Below are positions 18,624-28,131 of a stretch of DNA of 64,000 bases, piece by piece. Origin of the DNA: Paracoccus amoyensis (GTDB taxonomy: Bacteria; Pseudomonadota; Alphaproteobacteria; Rhodobacterales; Rhodobacteraceae). Position 1 is the stretch's first letter. Every line of letters begins with the position of its first letter. The position numbers and the translations under genes were made by a program. The notes under the pieces are model-generated. The model worked only from the letters and a program-made list of their open reading frames with translations, had not been told where the DNA came from and ran no database searches. The DNA lies in NCBI RefSeq assembly GCF_014490725.1, contig NZ_JACOQL010000003.1, positions 124,001 to 188,000 on the forward strand, written 5' to 3'.

Positions 18624-19658
18624 TTATGTCGGCATCAGCGCCCAATAATCCAGATCCAGCAGAACTTCGGGCAGATATTTCCCGTCATCACCTTTCAATG
18701 GAAAGCCAGCACTGTCGCCTTTGGTCGCAATCAGCCGCAGCCGGATCGCGCCCACGCCCGGCGCCGCGGTTTCAGCCTTGTCCAGAACCTCGGACCAGGC
18801 GCGAACGGTATCGCCCGCAAAGCAGGGGTTGGCATGCGCCCCGCCGTTCAGCGCGACGATCATCTGCGCGTTGGCCAGACCGTTGAACGACAGCGCGCGA
18901 GCCATGCTGATGATGTGACCGCCATAGATCAGCCGCTTGCCATCGTCGCGATTGGTGGCATCGAAATGAACCTTGGCCGTGTTCTGCCACAGCCGGGTGG
19001 CCAGCATATGTTCGGCCTCTTCAATGGTGACACCATCGACATGGTCGATTTTCTCACCTATCGCATAGTCACTCCAACGATGCGGTTCTCCTGCAAGTTC
19101 AAAATCATAGCTGGCAAAGCTAAGGCCCTCTGGAATGATCAGATCGGCGGGATCGACGACCGCGGCCAGTTCGGGAATGACGGTTTCGGGCGCGTCGGCA
19201 TCCTGATCTCGTTTGCGGACCATGACCCACCGAACATATTCCAGAACCGTCTCGCCCACCTGATTCACGCCGCGTGTGCGCACGTAAACCACGCCGGATT
19301 TCCCGTTCGAGTTCTGCTTCAGCCCGATCACCTCGGATTCCGAATGCAGCGTATCGCCCGGCATCACCGGACGCAGCCAGCGCCCTTCGGCATAGCCAAG
19401 GTTGGCCACGGCATTCAGACTGATATCCGGGACCGTTTTGCCAAAGACGACGTGAAAGGCGATCAGATCGTCCATCGGACTGCCGTCCAGCCCGCAATCC
19501 GCAGCAAATTCATCGCTGGAATACAGCGCATGGCGCGCGGGATACAGCGCGTGATACAGGGCCCGCTCTCCCTCGGCGATGGTGCGCGGGACGGCATGAC
19601 GGATCACCTGTCCGACCTTGTAATCCTCGAAGAAACGGCCCGGATTTGTTTTGGTCAT
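18624..19658 (-). CDS. mch: Mesaconyl-CoA hydratase (beta-methylmalyl-CoA dehydratase)
   Basis: 344 residues arranged as two MaoC-like hot-dog halves, the second starting near residue 190. It matches the Rhodobacter mesaconyl-CoA hydratase of the ethylmalonyl-CoA pathway, which interconverts mesaconyl-C1-CoA and beta-methylmalyl-CoA during acetate assimilation. The hydratase signature is seen in ARHALYSSDEFAADCGL and in LIYGGHIISMARALSFNGLA. The gene overlaps the upstream DUF1737 gene by four bases. Nearby mcl2 and the TCA genes match the known cluster in Rhodobacter sphaeroides. Confidence 0.88.
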   Translation of the reverse strand: MTKTNPGRFFEDYKVGQVIRHAVPRTIAEGERALYHALYPARHALYSSDEFAADCGLDGSPMDDLIAFHVVFGKTVPDISLNAVANLGYAEGRWLRPVMPGDTLHSESEVIGLKQNSNGKSGVVYVRTRGVNQVGETVLEYVRWVMVRKRDQDADAPETVIPELAAVVDPADLIIPEGLSFASYDFELAGEPHRWSDYAIGEKIDHVDGVTIEEAEHMLATRLWQNTAKVHFDATNRDDGKRLIYGGHIISMARALSFNGLANAQMIVALNGGAHANPCFAGDTVRAWSEVLDKAETAAPGVGAIRLRLIATKGDSAGFPLKGDDGKYLPEVLLDLDYWALMPT

Positions 19659-19861
19659 TGCTGTCCCAGTTTCATGTCAGGGTGATAATCTGCGGGAATA
19701 TCCTTGATGACCGCCTGGCCCATGCGCATCACGCCCTTGACCGGATCAAAGGCCATGGTGGGGGTGCCATGCAGCGACCAGCCCTTTGATAGCGCCTCGC
19801 TGACGCGGTGGCAGAACCGAGAGGTGTCGTCCTCGGTGATGCAGCGGTAGATCGTGGTCAT
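19655..19861 (-). CDS. DUF1737 domain protein
   Basis: 68 residues from the ATG at 19861, one base after the stop of nnrU, and overlapping the mch start as ATGA. The sequence TIYRCITEDDTSRFCHRVSEALSKGWSL fits DUF1737, a small domain of unknown function that often occurs as a free-standing protein. Overlap on both sides indicates translation coupled to nnrU and mch. No catalytic residues can be named. Confidence 0.75.
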   Translation of the reverse strand: MTTIYRCITEDDTSRFCHRVSEALSKGWSLHGTPTMAFDPVKGVMRMGQAVIKDIPADYHPDMKLGQQ

Positions 19862-19862
19862 T

Positions 19863-20411
19863 TCAGCCTCCGAATGGCCAGTAGCCAAGCCAGTAATGAA
19901 TCATGCCGACAACCAGCATGACGATGACAGCGCCAGCGGCTGCCATGATTTCCTTGCGGACCGGGAATGGGCCTGTCGGACGAACCCAGGGGGTGGCGCG
20001 ATTCAGCACCGCGATTTCAACCAAGGCCCAGATCAGCAACCCGCCGAACAGGACAAAAGATGGCAGATCCCCGTTTACAAGCAAATGCGCAATGGCCCAC
20101 AGCGAAAAGCCGGTCAATTGCGGATTGCGAAGGACCGAGGTGACGCGCGTTTTCATTCCTGCGGCCGCGAACAGATAGAACGCCACCAGAATCAGCAGGT
20201 TGTTGATGCCAACCAGCGCCGGCGACGGCCCCCACCAGACCGGACCAGTGCTTGCCCGATAGCCAAAGATCATCAGGACAACGGACAACGCGATCAGCCC
20301 GGCCACGACGCCACGACCCGGATCGCCCATCGCCGCACGACGCTCGGGCGCGACGCGTTTGAAGAAATGCGCGGCCCACCACAGGCCCACACCAAGGATC
20401 AGGACAAACAT
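19863..20411 (-). CDS. nnrU: NnrU family membrane protein
   Basis: 182 residues from the ATG at 20411, following AAGGAAG. Five to six hydrophobic segments cover most of the length, and RNPQLTGFSLWAIAHLLVNGDL is the strongest family match. NnrU was named for a role in nitrite/nitric oxide reduction in Rhodobacter and is related to isoprenylcysteine methyltransferase-like membrane proteins. No denitrification gene lies near it here; it sits between mcl2 and DUF1737-mch, so its work may lie elsewhere. Confidence 0.82.
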   Translation of the reverse strand: MFVLILGVGLWWAAHFFKRVAPERRAAMGDPGRGVVAGLIALSVVLMIFGYRASTGPVWWGPSPALVGINNLLILVAFYLFAAAGMKTRVTSVLRNPQLTGFSLWAIAHLLVNGDLPSFVLFGGLLIWALVEIAVLNRATPWVRPTGPFPVRKEIMAAAGAVIVMLVVGMIHYWLGYWPFGG

Positions 20412-20454
20412 CTGGCTTCCTTCCGCTGGATGTCGAAACGCCGGCAGGTTGAAC

Positions 20455-21306
20455 CTATTGGCCCATCGCCGCAATAGCCTGCGCCCGGTCCAGTGTCTTG
20501 CGTGCGGTTTCGACATGCAGGTTTTCGACGATCTTGCCATCGACGACGGCGACGCCCTTGCCCTCTGCGGTCGCGGCCTCGAACGCGTCGATCTGACGAC
20601 GGGCAAGGTCGACATCCGCCTCGGTGGGCGCAAAAACCTGGTTCGCGATCGCCAGTTGCGCGGGATGGATCAGGGTCTTGCCGTCGAACCCCATATCGCG
20701 GCCCTGCTCGCATTCGGCACGCAGCCCTTCTTCGTCCTTGAACGCGTTGAAGACCCCATCAACGATCACCTTGCCATAAGCCTTGGCCGCCAGCAGGCAC
20801 AGGCCAAGACCCGCCTGCATCGGCAAGCGGTCGGCACGGAAACGGCTGTTCAGTTCCTTGGCAAGATCGTTGGTGCCCATCACCATGCCTAGAAGTCGGG
20901 GATGCGCCGCGATTTCGGCGGCATTCAGCATGCCCAACGGCGTTTCCATCATCGCCCAAAGGGGCAGGTCAGGGATCAGGGCCGCCACAGCGTCCAGATC
21001 GGCAGCGGAATCGACCTTGGGGATCAGAACGGCATCTGCCTTGCCAGACCAAGCCTGTGCGCAGGCAAGGGCATCGCCCTTGCCCCATTCGCTGCCCATG
21101 CCGTTGATACGGACGATCTTGGCCCCCTGGCCGTAATCATTGCCCAGTGCAGCCGCCAGACCATCGCGCGCCGCAATCTTCGCGTCGGGTGCCACGGCGT
21201 CTTCCAGATCAAAGATGATCGCGTCCGTGGGCAGGGTTTGTGCCTTTTCCATTGCACGCTGATTGGCAGCGGGAATGTACAAAACCGAACGATAGGGGCG
21301 CGTCAT
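20455..21306 (-). CDS. mcl2: (3S)-malyl-CoA thioesterase / CitE-like lyase family protein
   Basis: 283 residues from an ATG at 21306 after GGAGAG. It is a CitE/HpcH-type TIM barrel with SVLYIPAANQRAMEKA, the metal-binding FDLEDAVAP and the GMVMGTNDLAKEL region. The length and the position beside mch match Rhodobacter Mcl2, a malyl-CoA thioesterase, better than the roughly 318-residue malyl-CoA lyase Mcl1. It would release free malate from malyl-CoA in the ethylmalonyl-CoA pathway. A plain citrate-lyase beta-like role is unlikely because no citC/D/F genes are present. Confidence 0.78.
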   Translation of the reverse strand: MTRPYRSVLYIPAANQRAMEKAQTLPTDAIIFDLEDAVAPDAKIAARDGLAAALGNDYGQGAKIVRINGMGSEWGKGDALACAQAWSGKADAVLIPKVDSAADLDAVAALIPDLPLWAMMETPLGMLNAAEIAAHPRLLGMVMGTNDLAKELNSRFRADRLPMQAGLGLCLLAAKAYGKVIVDGVFNAFKDEEGLRAECEQGRDMGFDGKTLIHPAQLAIANQVFAPTEADVDLARRQIDAFEAATAEGKGVAVVDGKIVENLHVETARKTLDRAQAIAAMGQ

Positions 21307-21317
21307 TCAACTCTCCT

Positions 21318-21396
21318 CGCAACTTTGTTGCGTGAATGTTGCGCGACAAGCCAGAATTGGCAAGGAAAGAATTGCTGCATCGCAGAATATTCTGCG
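21318..21396 (-). promoter_or_regulatory. mcl2: Two inverted repeats in the leader of mcl2
   Basis: The 99-base gap upstream of mcl2 holds CGCAAC-TTT-GTTGCG (21318-21332), close to the ribosome site, and a perfect 16-bp palindrome CGCAGAATATTCTGCG (21381-21396). Perfect palindromes of this size are rarely chance. They are candidate operators for an acetate-responsive regulator of the ethylmalonyl-CoA genes (inference). Confidence 0.5.
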
Positions 21397-21405
21397 CTTG
21401 CGGCA

Positions 21406-22122
21406 TCATTCATCGGGTAGCGTTTCTATGATACTCAGCCCAACCAGTATGAACCCGAAGAGAGCATAGGCCAGAAGGCCCAACATAATCGCGCCAAAAA
21501 CATGCCAAAACCCACGGATCTTCAGCAACTGCACAATCGCAAAGATTGTATAACCGAGATATAATATAATGCTGATCCCAGCGTCCCAATCGGAACTGAT
21601 CGGCGCCAGAACAAGGGATATCAGCGAAGCAATCATGGTCGCCTGTGCGACGATATAGCCGAAGCCGACCGAATATTCCCAAAGATTCAACCCTGCGTTA
21701 CGAAACGCCAGCCGATAGAGAACGGCAAAGACGCCAATCAAGGTCAACTGAACAAACTGGGCATCGTCACGCAACACCAGACAAAGTCCATCATCGGGTG
21801 CGCAGACCTCTTCAGCGGCAAAAAGATGATCGACCCAAAGGGAAAAGGACATCGCGACGATCAGATAGGCCAATGGCCTGATCAGATAATTTCGGTCCTG
21901 AAACAAAAAGATACGGATCGACCTACCTGGACGCAATGTAAGCCCGACAAGCGTGCGGCGAAAACCTTTCTCCATCCAGATTTCTTTTTGCCCGCCCATC
22001 ATTTCGTCAGGTGAATAGCGGGGCACCTGCAGCAATTGCCCACAATCGGGGCAATATTTTCCGACTTTCCGATGTTCGCAGGAGGCTCGCTCTTGCCCCA
22101 GCAGCTTGTCCCGAAAACCCAT
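21406..22122 (-). CDS. DUF3667-like zinc-ribbon membrane protein
   Basis: 238 residues. The N-terminus has a zinc-ribbon-like group (CEHRKVGKYCPDCGQ), then GFRRTLVGLTLRPGRSIR before about four membrane segments. This layout, a short Cys motif followed by an 'rTl..Lt.rPG' helix and a membrane bundle, is that of DUF3667. The function is unknown. It follows the TauE/SafE gene by 21 bases and is likely co-transcribed with it. Confidence 0.65.
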   Translation of the reverse strand: MGFRDKLLGQERASCEHRKVGKYCPDCGQLLQVPRYSPDEMMGGQKEIWMEKGFRRTLVGLTLRPGRSIRIFLFQDRNYLIRPLAYLIVAMSFSLWVDHLFAAEEVCAPDDGLCLVLRDDAQFVQLTLIGVFAVLYRLAFRNAGLNLWEYSVGFGYIVAQATMIASLISLVLAPISSDWDAGISIILYLGYTIFAIVQLLKIRGFWHVFGAIMLGLLAYALFGFILVGLSIIETLPDE

Positions 22123-22143
22123 TCTTCGAACCCTTGCGCACGA

Positions 22144-22893
22144 TCAACTCATCAACGCCTGCCAGATCAGACGAACCGACACGACAAGCAATCCCCAAGT
22201 AATAAACTGATAGAATATTTTCTGTGGCATGATCCTGACCAGCCGCAAACCGAGCCAGACCGAAATCAGCGCGACAGGCGTCAGGACGGCTGCTGTTTTC
22301 AGCGCGGGCAGCGACAGCTGGCCAAGTGCGGCATAGGGGATCAGCTTGATCCAGTTGCAGATGGCAAAGAACCAGGTCGTCGTTCCGGCATAGATCAGCG
22401 CCGGCAGCCGCAGCGGCTGAACGTATACCTGCCATGGTGGTGCGCCGGAATGGCTGACAAAGCTGGTGTAACCGGCCAGCATTCCCCAGAAATTGCCCTT
22501 GACCGGAGACGGCTGGCGGGCATCGTGGCCCAAATCGGGACGGATCAGCGCATTCAGCGCAAAAATCAGACCGATCAGACCGACAATCAGCGTGACGCCC
22601 CACACCGGCACGATATGCGCGGTAGCCCAGCCGATCCCGATGCCGGCCACGGCCCCCGGCAGCGCGGTTTTCAGCACCCGAATATCGAAATTACGGCGAA
22701 ACGCGATCAGCCCACCGACATCCGACAGGATATAGACCGGCAGCATCAACCCGGCCGCCTGCACCGGCGACATGACCAATGACAGGATCGGGACCGAGAT
22801 GATCGCAACCATCGCCAGCCCGCCCTTTGCCAATCCGATTGCAATCGACGCGATGATTGCCAGAATCCATCCCTCAAGCGTCAGATCCAGCAT
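22144..22893 (-). CDS. TauE/SafE-family sulfite/organic anion exporter
   Basis: 249 residues from the ATG at 22893, preceded by GGGGGAAACC. About eight hydrophobic segments with the family repeats are present (GLAKGGLAMVAIISVPILSL and GYTSFVSHSGAPPW). Members move sulfite, sulfoacetate or related anions across the inner membrane. No sulfonate-degrading gene is near, so the substrate is open. It diverges from mdh, from which it is separated by 150 bases. Confidence 0.82.
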   Translation of the reverse strand: MLDLTLEGWILAIIASIAIGLAKGGLAMVAIISVPILSLVMSPVQAAGLMLPVYILSDVGGLIAFRRNFDIRVLKTALPGAVAGIGIGWATAHIVPVWGVTLIVGLIGLIFALNALIRPDLGHDARQPSPVKGNFWGMLAGYTSFVSHSGAPPWQVYVQPLRLPALIYAGTTTWFFAICNWIKLIPYAALGQLSLPALKTAAVLTPVALISVWLGLRLVRIMPQKIFYQFITWGLLVVSVRLIWQALMS

Positions 22894-23028
22894 GGTTTCC
22901 CCCATTTTCGCCTGCTTTGAATGCAGCCATGTGCCGGCGGACACAAGTGTTAGGGCCATCATTGTTGCCGGTCCCTTGCGATTCCCACGCCAAGGGACTA
23001 ACCAACCTCGCAACAATCCATCCTATGA

Positions 23029-24006
<978 letters not shown>

Positions 24007-24017
24007 GACTTGGCACA

Positions 24018-24050
24018 AGACCCGGCGACAATCGCCGGGTCTTTTCTTTT
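24018..24050 (+). terminator. mdh: Rho-independent terminator of mdh
   Basis: AGACCCGGCGA (24018-24028), loop CAA, TCGCCGGGTCT (24032-24042): a perfect 11-bp stem followed by TTTCTTTT. It is the clearest intrinsic terminator in the window. Confidence 0.93.
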
Positions 24051-24083
24051 CCGGATTGGTATACGGATACCGAAAGAACCCTG

Positions 24084-24956
24084 ATGTCTTCGCTTAAGTC
24101 TATCTATCGGAATATCAAACGCAGGGCCGGACATTACCTGCATGCAAGATATCAGACCCCCTCGACCCCAAACATCCCCACCCAGACCGATGCGGAATAT
24201 GGATTTGTTTTTGCGGCTACCGGCCTCAAATACACCATACTGGCACAACGCGCTGCGCGAAGTTTGCGATTGATGATGCCGGATGCGCTGATAGATCTGT
24301 TTACAGATCAACCGGTCAATGACCCGGTTTTCAGTCGCATTCACGTGCTTGATCATGGTTTTTTTCGCCCCAAGATGGAGGCAATTCGTCGGACTCGTTT
24401 CGATAAGACAATTATTCTGGACGCTGACATCCTTGTAACGGCCGATCTGTCCGAGGTCTTTGCGATTCTGGACAAGTATGAAATGGCCGGCGTTCAAGCC
24501 CTCATCCGCACAAAGGGGATGATGCACGTGCGCGGGCGCATGCCACCGCGTTGCTTTCCTGTCATCAACACAGGCTTTCTGGCGGTCCGCAAATCAGACA
24601 GGATTACTGCCTTCACAGAAGCCTGGGAAAGCCGTGTCAGGGAAACGGGGACACCTGTGGATCAACCCTATTTTCGCAGTTCCCTTTATGAATCCGACCT
24701 AAGCTTTCTCAGCCTGCCGGTGGAGTATAATCTGATCCAGCTTTCTGCGCTGGATAACTGGAATGAAAAAAGTGGTGCACCACGCGTCTTGCACTCGCGA
24801 AGGCTGCATGGCGCGGCAAATCCGGGTGATCCGCTGCAACCATATGGGTTGGAAGAAGTGCTGGGATCAAAACGCGCTGCAAAATTTCGGACGCTGATTG
24901 CAAAGGATTGGTCGCTGGACCAGAAAACACGCGACTTCTGGCAAACGGGCCGCTGA
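24084..24956 (+). CDS. Nucleotide-sugar glycosyltransferase-like protein
   Basis: 290 residues. The central KTIILDADILVTADL holds a DxD motif (D113, D115) like that of GT8 and related glycosyltransferases, which binds the metal and nucleotide sugar. INTGFLAVRKSD and the late LHSRRLHGAANPG fit the same fold. Base composition is lower in GC than its neighbours (45% at 24361-24420). It lies between mdh and an RTX gene, with its own start 34 bases after the mdh terminator. The acceptor and linkage are unknown. Confidence 0.75.
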   Translation: MSSLKSIYRNIKRRAGHYLHARYQTPSTPNIPTQTDAEYGFVFAATGLKYTILAQRAARSLRLMMPDALIDLFTDQPVNDPVFSRIHVLDHGFFRPKMEAIRRTRFDKTIILDADILVTADLSEVFAILDKYEMAGVQALIRTKGMMHVRGRMPPRCFPVINTGFLAVRKSDRITAFTEAWESRVRETGTPVDQPYFRSSLYESDLSFLSLPVEYNLIQLSALDNWNEKSGAPRVLHSRRLHGAANPGDPLQPYGLEEVLGSKRAAKFRTLIAKDWSLDQKTRDFWQTGR

Positions 24957-25079
24957 TGTCGATGCGGTCTTTGGCCGATATATCCACCGCCAGACGACAT
25001 TAATTCAACCGCGCGACAGCGATCTTACCATGTCCGGATCTGGCGCGCCCCTCGACGGGCGCACCAGAATGTCGATCTG

Positions 25080-27821
25080 TCACCCGAAGGTGAAGTCAGA
25101 TTCGTCCAGGTTGTAGTAGTAGACGTCTTTCACAAGGATCGTCGTGCCCCCAAAGCTGACCTTGGTATCATTCCCGGCATATTCGATGTTCAACGCTGCG
25201 AATCTTGCGCCGGTGATATGAATCGTATCAACACCATCCTCAAAATCCGTGATCCGGTCAGCGCCGTGACGACGTGCGAAGACGAAAACATCCTCGCCCG
25301 CACCACCGGTCAGAATGTCGCTGCCAGCACCGCCCGTCAGGCGGTCGTCACCTGCTCCGGCGATCAACACGTTGTTGCCGGCATTCCCGACCAAGCGGTC
25401 ATCGCCACCGCCGGTCTGGACCTGCTCGACCCCGGTAATCTTGTCCCGGCCCGCACCGGTTACCTGAAGCGCCGTGACCGCCAGATTGACCCTGATGTTT
25501 GCGTTGGTGTCAAACACCACCCGGTCGAGTCCGGCACCGCCCACGATGGTGTCATTTCCCGCGCCGCCGTCCAGAGTATCGTTGCCGCCGCCGCCAAGCA
25601 GGCGGTCATTTCCGCCACGCCCTGACAGCACGTTTGCAGCCCCGTTTCCGGTAAACACGTCATTGCCGTTCCCGCCGGTGACATTTTCGACCTTGACGAT
25701 CTTGTCGATGCCATAGCCGGTGTTCTGCGCCGCCGTGACCGCCAGATTGACCTTGGCTGCGGCCTTCCCGGTAAAGATGATCGTATCACGGCCTGCGCCG
25801 CCGTCGATCAGGTCATTGCCCGCACCACCGTTCAGCACATCATTCCCACCAGCGCCCAGCAGCGTATCCTTGCCACCATTGCCAACCAGTTCATTCGCGA
25901 AAGCATTGCCTGCCAGCCTGTCATGGCCATTGCCGGTCGACACATTCTCGATCGAGATCAGCTTGTCAGTGCCGTGGGCCGCGCTTTGCGCGGAAGATCG
26001 TGCAAGATCGACCTTGACCGCACTGTTTCCAGTGTAAATGGTCCAATCCCTGCCAGCGCCGCCGTTCAGCGTGTCTGCACCGCCGCCGCCGATCAGCGTA
26101 TCGTTCCCACCTTCGCCCCGCAGATGATTGGCACCGTTATTTCCGGTCATCCGGTCATTGTGACGCGACCCGATGGCGCCTTCGATCGAAACCAGCCGAT
26201 CATCACCCAGAGAATTGCTGATCCGTTGGCTGCCCGTCGCGGCAAGGTTTACGCGAATGCCGCTTGCCGAATCCGAGAATGAGGCGAAATCAAAGCCCGC
26301 TCCGCCGTTCAGAACGTCATTCCCGCGCCCACCGCGCAGCACATCATTCCCGTTTTCGCCGTTCAACGTATTGCTTTTACCCGAGCCGGTAATCTGGTCA
26401 TTCCCTTTGGACCCGCGAACATTTTCGAAATTCGAGATTTTGTCAGAGCCTTGGCCACCACCGACAGTCTGATAATCGGTAATCGACAGATTGACGGTCA
26501 CACCACCCGAGGCCGAGCTATAGCTTAGGACATCAACGCCATCTCCACCGTCGAGGACGTCGTTCCCTGCACCGCCATAAATGGTGTCACGACCCGAGCC
26601 GCCCCGAACGGTATCTGCACCAGCATGACCGATGAATGAATCGTTGCCATCATTCAGGAAGAAGTCGCCGGTTCCGGCGCTGTCGACCTGCCCCACACCG
26701 CTGATATCGAACACATCGTTGCCGGTCGTGCCATTGACCGAACCGGGATAAAGATACAGCCCTTCGATGCTGTTCAGATAGGTCGAGTTCAGCAGGAACT
26801 TGTTCACCGTCAGATCTGCCGTGACATAGATCCAGTCGGTGCCATCGCCGCCGTAAAGGTAGTCGTTTCCAACATCGTTGGCATCGATGTAGAAGCGATC
26901 ATTGCCGCTGTCGCCATAAAGCCGATCCACCCCGGAACCGCCATAAAGACGATCGTCGCCCGCGCCGCCGCGCAAGGTATCGTTGCCCGTTCCACCCCGA
27001 ACGGTATCCGAGCCGATGTGACCAATGAATGAATCGTTGCCATCATTCAGGAAGAAATCATTGGATCCGGCGCTGTCGATCTGCCCCACGCCGCTGATAT
27101 CGAACACATCGTTGCCGGTCGTGCCATTGACCGAACCGGGATAAAGATACAGCCCTTCGATGCTGTTCAGATAGGTCGAGTTCAGCAGGAACTTGTTCAC
27201 CGTCAGATCTGCCGTGACATAGATCCAGTCGGTGCCATCGCCGCCGTAAAGGTAGTCGTTTCCAACATCGTTGGCATCGATGTAGAAGCGGTCATTGCCG
27301 CTGTCGCCATAAAGCCGATCCACCCCGGAACCGCCATAAAGACGATCGTCGCCCGCGCCGCCGCGCAAGGTATCATTGCCCGTTCCACCCCAAACGGTAT
27401 CCGAGCCGATGTGACCGATGAATGAATCGTTACCATCATTCAGGAAGAAATCGTTGGATCCGGCGCTGTCGACCTCCCCCACGCCGCTGATATCGAACAC
27501 ATCGTTGCCGGTCGTGCCATTGACCGAACCGGGATAAAGATACAGCCCTTCGACACTCTTCAGATAGGTCGAGTTCAGCAGGAACTTGTTCACTGTCAGG
27601 TTTGCCGTGACATAGATCCAGTCGGTGCCATCGCCGCCGTCAATGGTATCGGTCCCGAAGTCATTGGCGGTTATGTAGAAGCGATCATCGCCGGTTCCGC
27701 CAATCAGGCGGTCATTCCCGGCATAACCGTAAATGCTGTCATTGCCGCCCAAGCCATTGATCGTGTCGTTGCCAGCGGTGCCTTCGAGCGAGTCATTACC
27801 TTCTGTCGGAGTGTTCGCCAT
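25080..27821 (-). CDS. RTX calcium-binding repeat protein, type I-secreted
   Basis: 913 residues from the ATG at 27821 (MANTPTEGNDSLEG). It is built almost entirely of glycine/aspartate-rich nonapeptide repeats (GGxGNDxLx), which bind calcium after export. Three blocks share 131-residue units containing WIYVTADLTVNKFLLNSTYL and FLNDGNDSFIGH. The C-terminus (ITDFEDGVDTIHITG to the final DESDFTFG) resembles an uncleaved type I secretion signal. No ABC exporter, membrane-fusion protein, protease or lipase domain is next to it, so it is a secreted adhesin or matrix-like protein with its exporter elsewhere. It is divergent from sucC. Confidence 0.88.
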   Translation of the reverse strand: MANTPTEGNDSLEGTAGNDTINGLGGNDSIYGYAGNDRLIGGTGDDRFYITANDFGTDTIDGGDGTDWIYVTANLTVNKFLLNSTYLKSVEGLYLYPGSVNGTTGNDVFDISGVGEVDSAGSNDFFLNDGNDSFIGHIGSDTVWGGTGNDTLRGGAGDDRLYGGSGVDRLYGDSGNDRFYIDANDVGNDYLYGGDGTDWIYVTADLTVNKFLLNSTYLNSIEGLYLYPGSVNGTTGNDVFDISGVGQIDSAGSNDFFLNDGNDSFIGHIGSDTVRGGTGNDTLRGGAGDDRLYGGSGVDRLYGDSGNDRFYIDANDVGNDYLYGGDGTDWIYVTADLTVNKFLLNSTYLNSIEGLYLYPGSVNGTTGNDVFDISGVGQVDSAGTGDFFLNDGNDSFIGHAGADTVRGGSGRDTIYGGAGNDVLDGGDGVDVLSYSSASGGVTVNLSITDYQTVGGGQGSDKISNFENVRGSKGNDQITGSGKSNTLNGENGNDVLRGGRGNDVLNGGAGFDFASFSDSASGIRVNLAATGSQRISNSLGDDRLVSIEGAIGSRHNDRMTGNNGANHLRGEGGNDTLIGGGGADTLNGGAGRDWTIYTGNSAVKVDLARSSAQSAAHGTDKLISIENVSTGNGHDRLAGNAFANELVGNGGKDTLLGAGGNDVLNGGAGNDLIDGGAGRDTIIFTGKAAAKVNLAVTAAQNTGYGIDKIVKVENVTGGNGNDVFTGNGAANVLSGRGGNDRLLGGGGNDTLDGGAGNDTIVGGAGLDRVVFDTNANIRVNLAVTALQVTGAGRDKITGVEQVQTGGGDDRLVGNAGNNVLIAGAGDDRLTGGAGSDILTGGAGEDVFVFARRHGADRITDFEDGVDTIHITGARFAALNIEYAGNDTKVSFGGTTILVKDVYYYNLDESDFTFG
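26629..27640 (-). repeat. Near-identical 393-bp direct repeats inside the RTX gene
   Basis: Two complete units and most of a third recur with a period of 393 bp (26629, 27022 and about 27415), and differ at only a few bases. The third diverges after about 27640. One unit equals 131 codons, so changes in copy number keep the frame. The high identity points to recent duplication or gene conversion. Confidence 0.88.
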
Positions 27822-28131
27822 TTCGTTCCTCATGAAAGCTTTAATCAGGAATTATCTTCCGCTGCAGTTTCGGCACGCTCATACAATCGTCAACAACTTA
27901 ATTCGGGCCACACGAAAAAATTCGCAAATCTGTCGTGTCGGGACGCAAATATGCGATTGGACCCGTCATGCGCGGCTGAACCTGGGTCCGCAGAAATGTG
28001 ATCACACAAAATATCCGCGTGATCACAGAATGTAATTTCGGCACAATTTTGCGCTAACACTGCCCTGTTCCGGTTCAAATGGATTTCGCCTTGTGACAAA
28101 ACCCCAGCAACCGAACTAGCGGGGGATGACA
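27822..28131. other. 310-base divergent promoter region between the RTX gene and sucC
   Basis: No gene is seen. The region must carry the promoters of the RTX gene (leftward) and of the suc operon (rightward). It holds the paired operator at 27997-28027 and short CGCAAAT repeats near 27920 and 27945 that I cannot interpret. Confidence 0.7.
27997..28027 (+). promoter_or_regulatory. sucC: Tandem palindromic operator upstream of sucC
   Basis: A perfect TGTGATCACA (27997-28006), an 11-base spacer, then CGTGATCACA (28018-28027), one mismatch. Centres are 21 bp apart, and the downstream site ends 104 bases before the sucC ATG. Orientation, spacing and order (perfect site first) match the element upstream of sdhC. 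Confidence 0.72.

Noticed and set aside
20455..21306. Citrate lyase beta subunit (CitE)
   Set aside because: Same fold, but no citrate lyase alpha, gamma or ligase genes; position next to mch favours the malyl-CoA enzyme.
26629..27640. Regular repeats considered as a CRISPR array
   Set aside because: The units are 393 bp, coding and contiguous; there are no short repeats with unique spacers and no cas genes.
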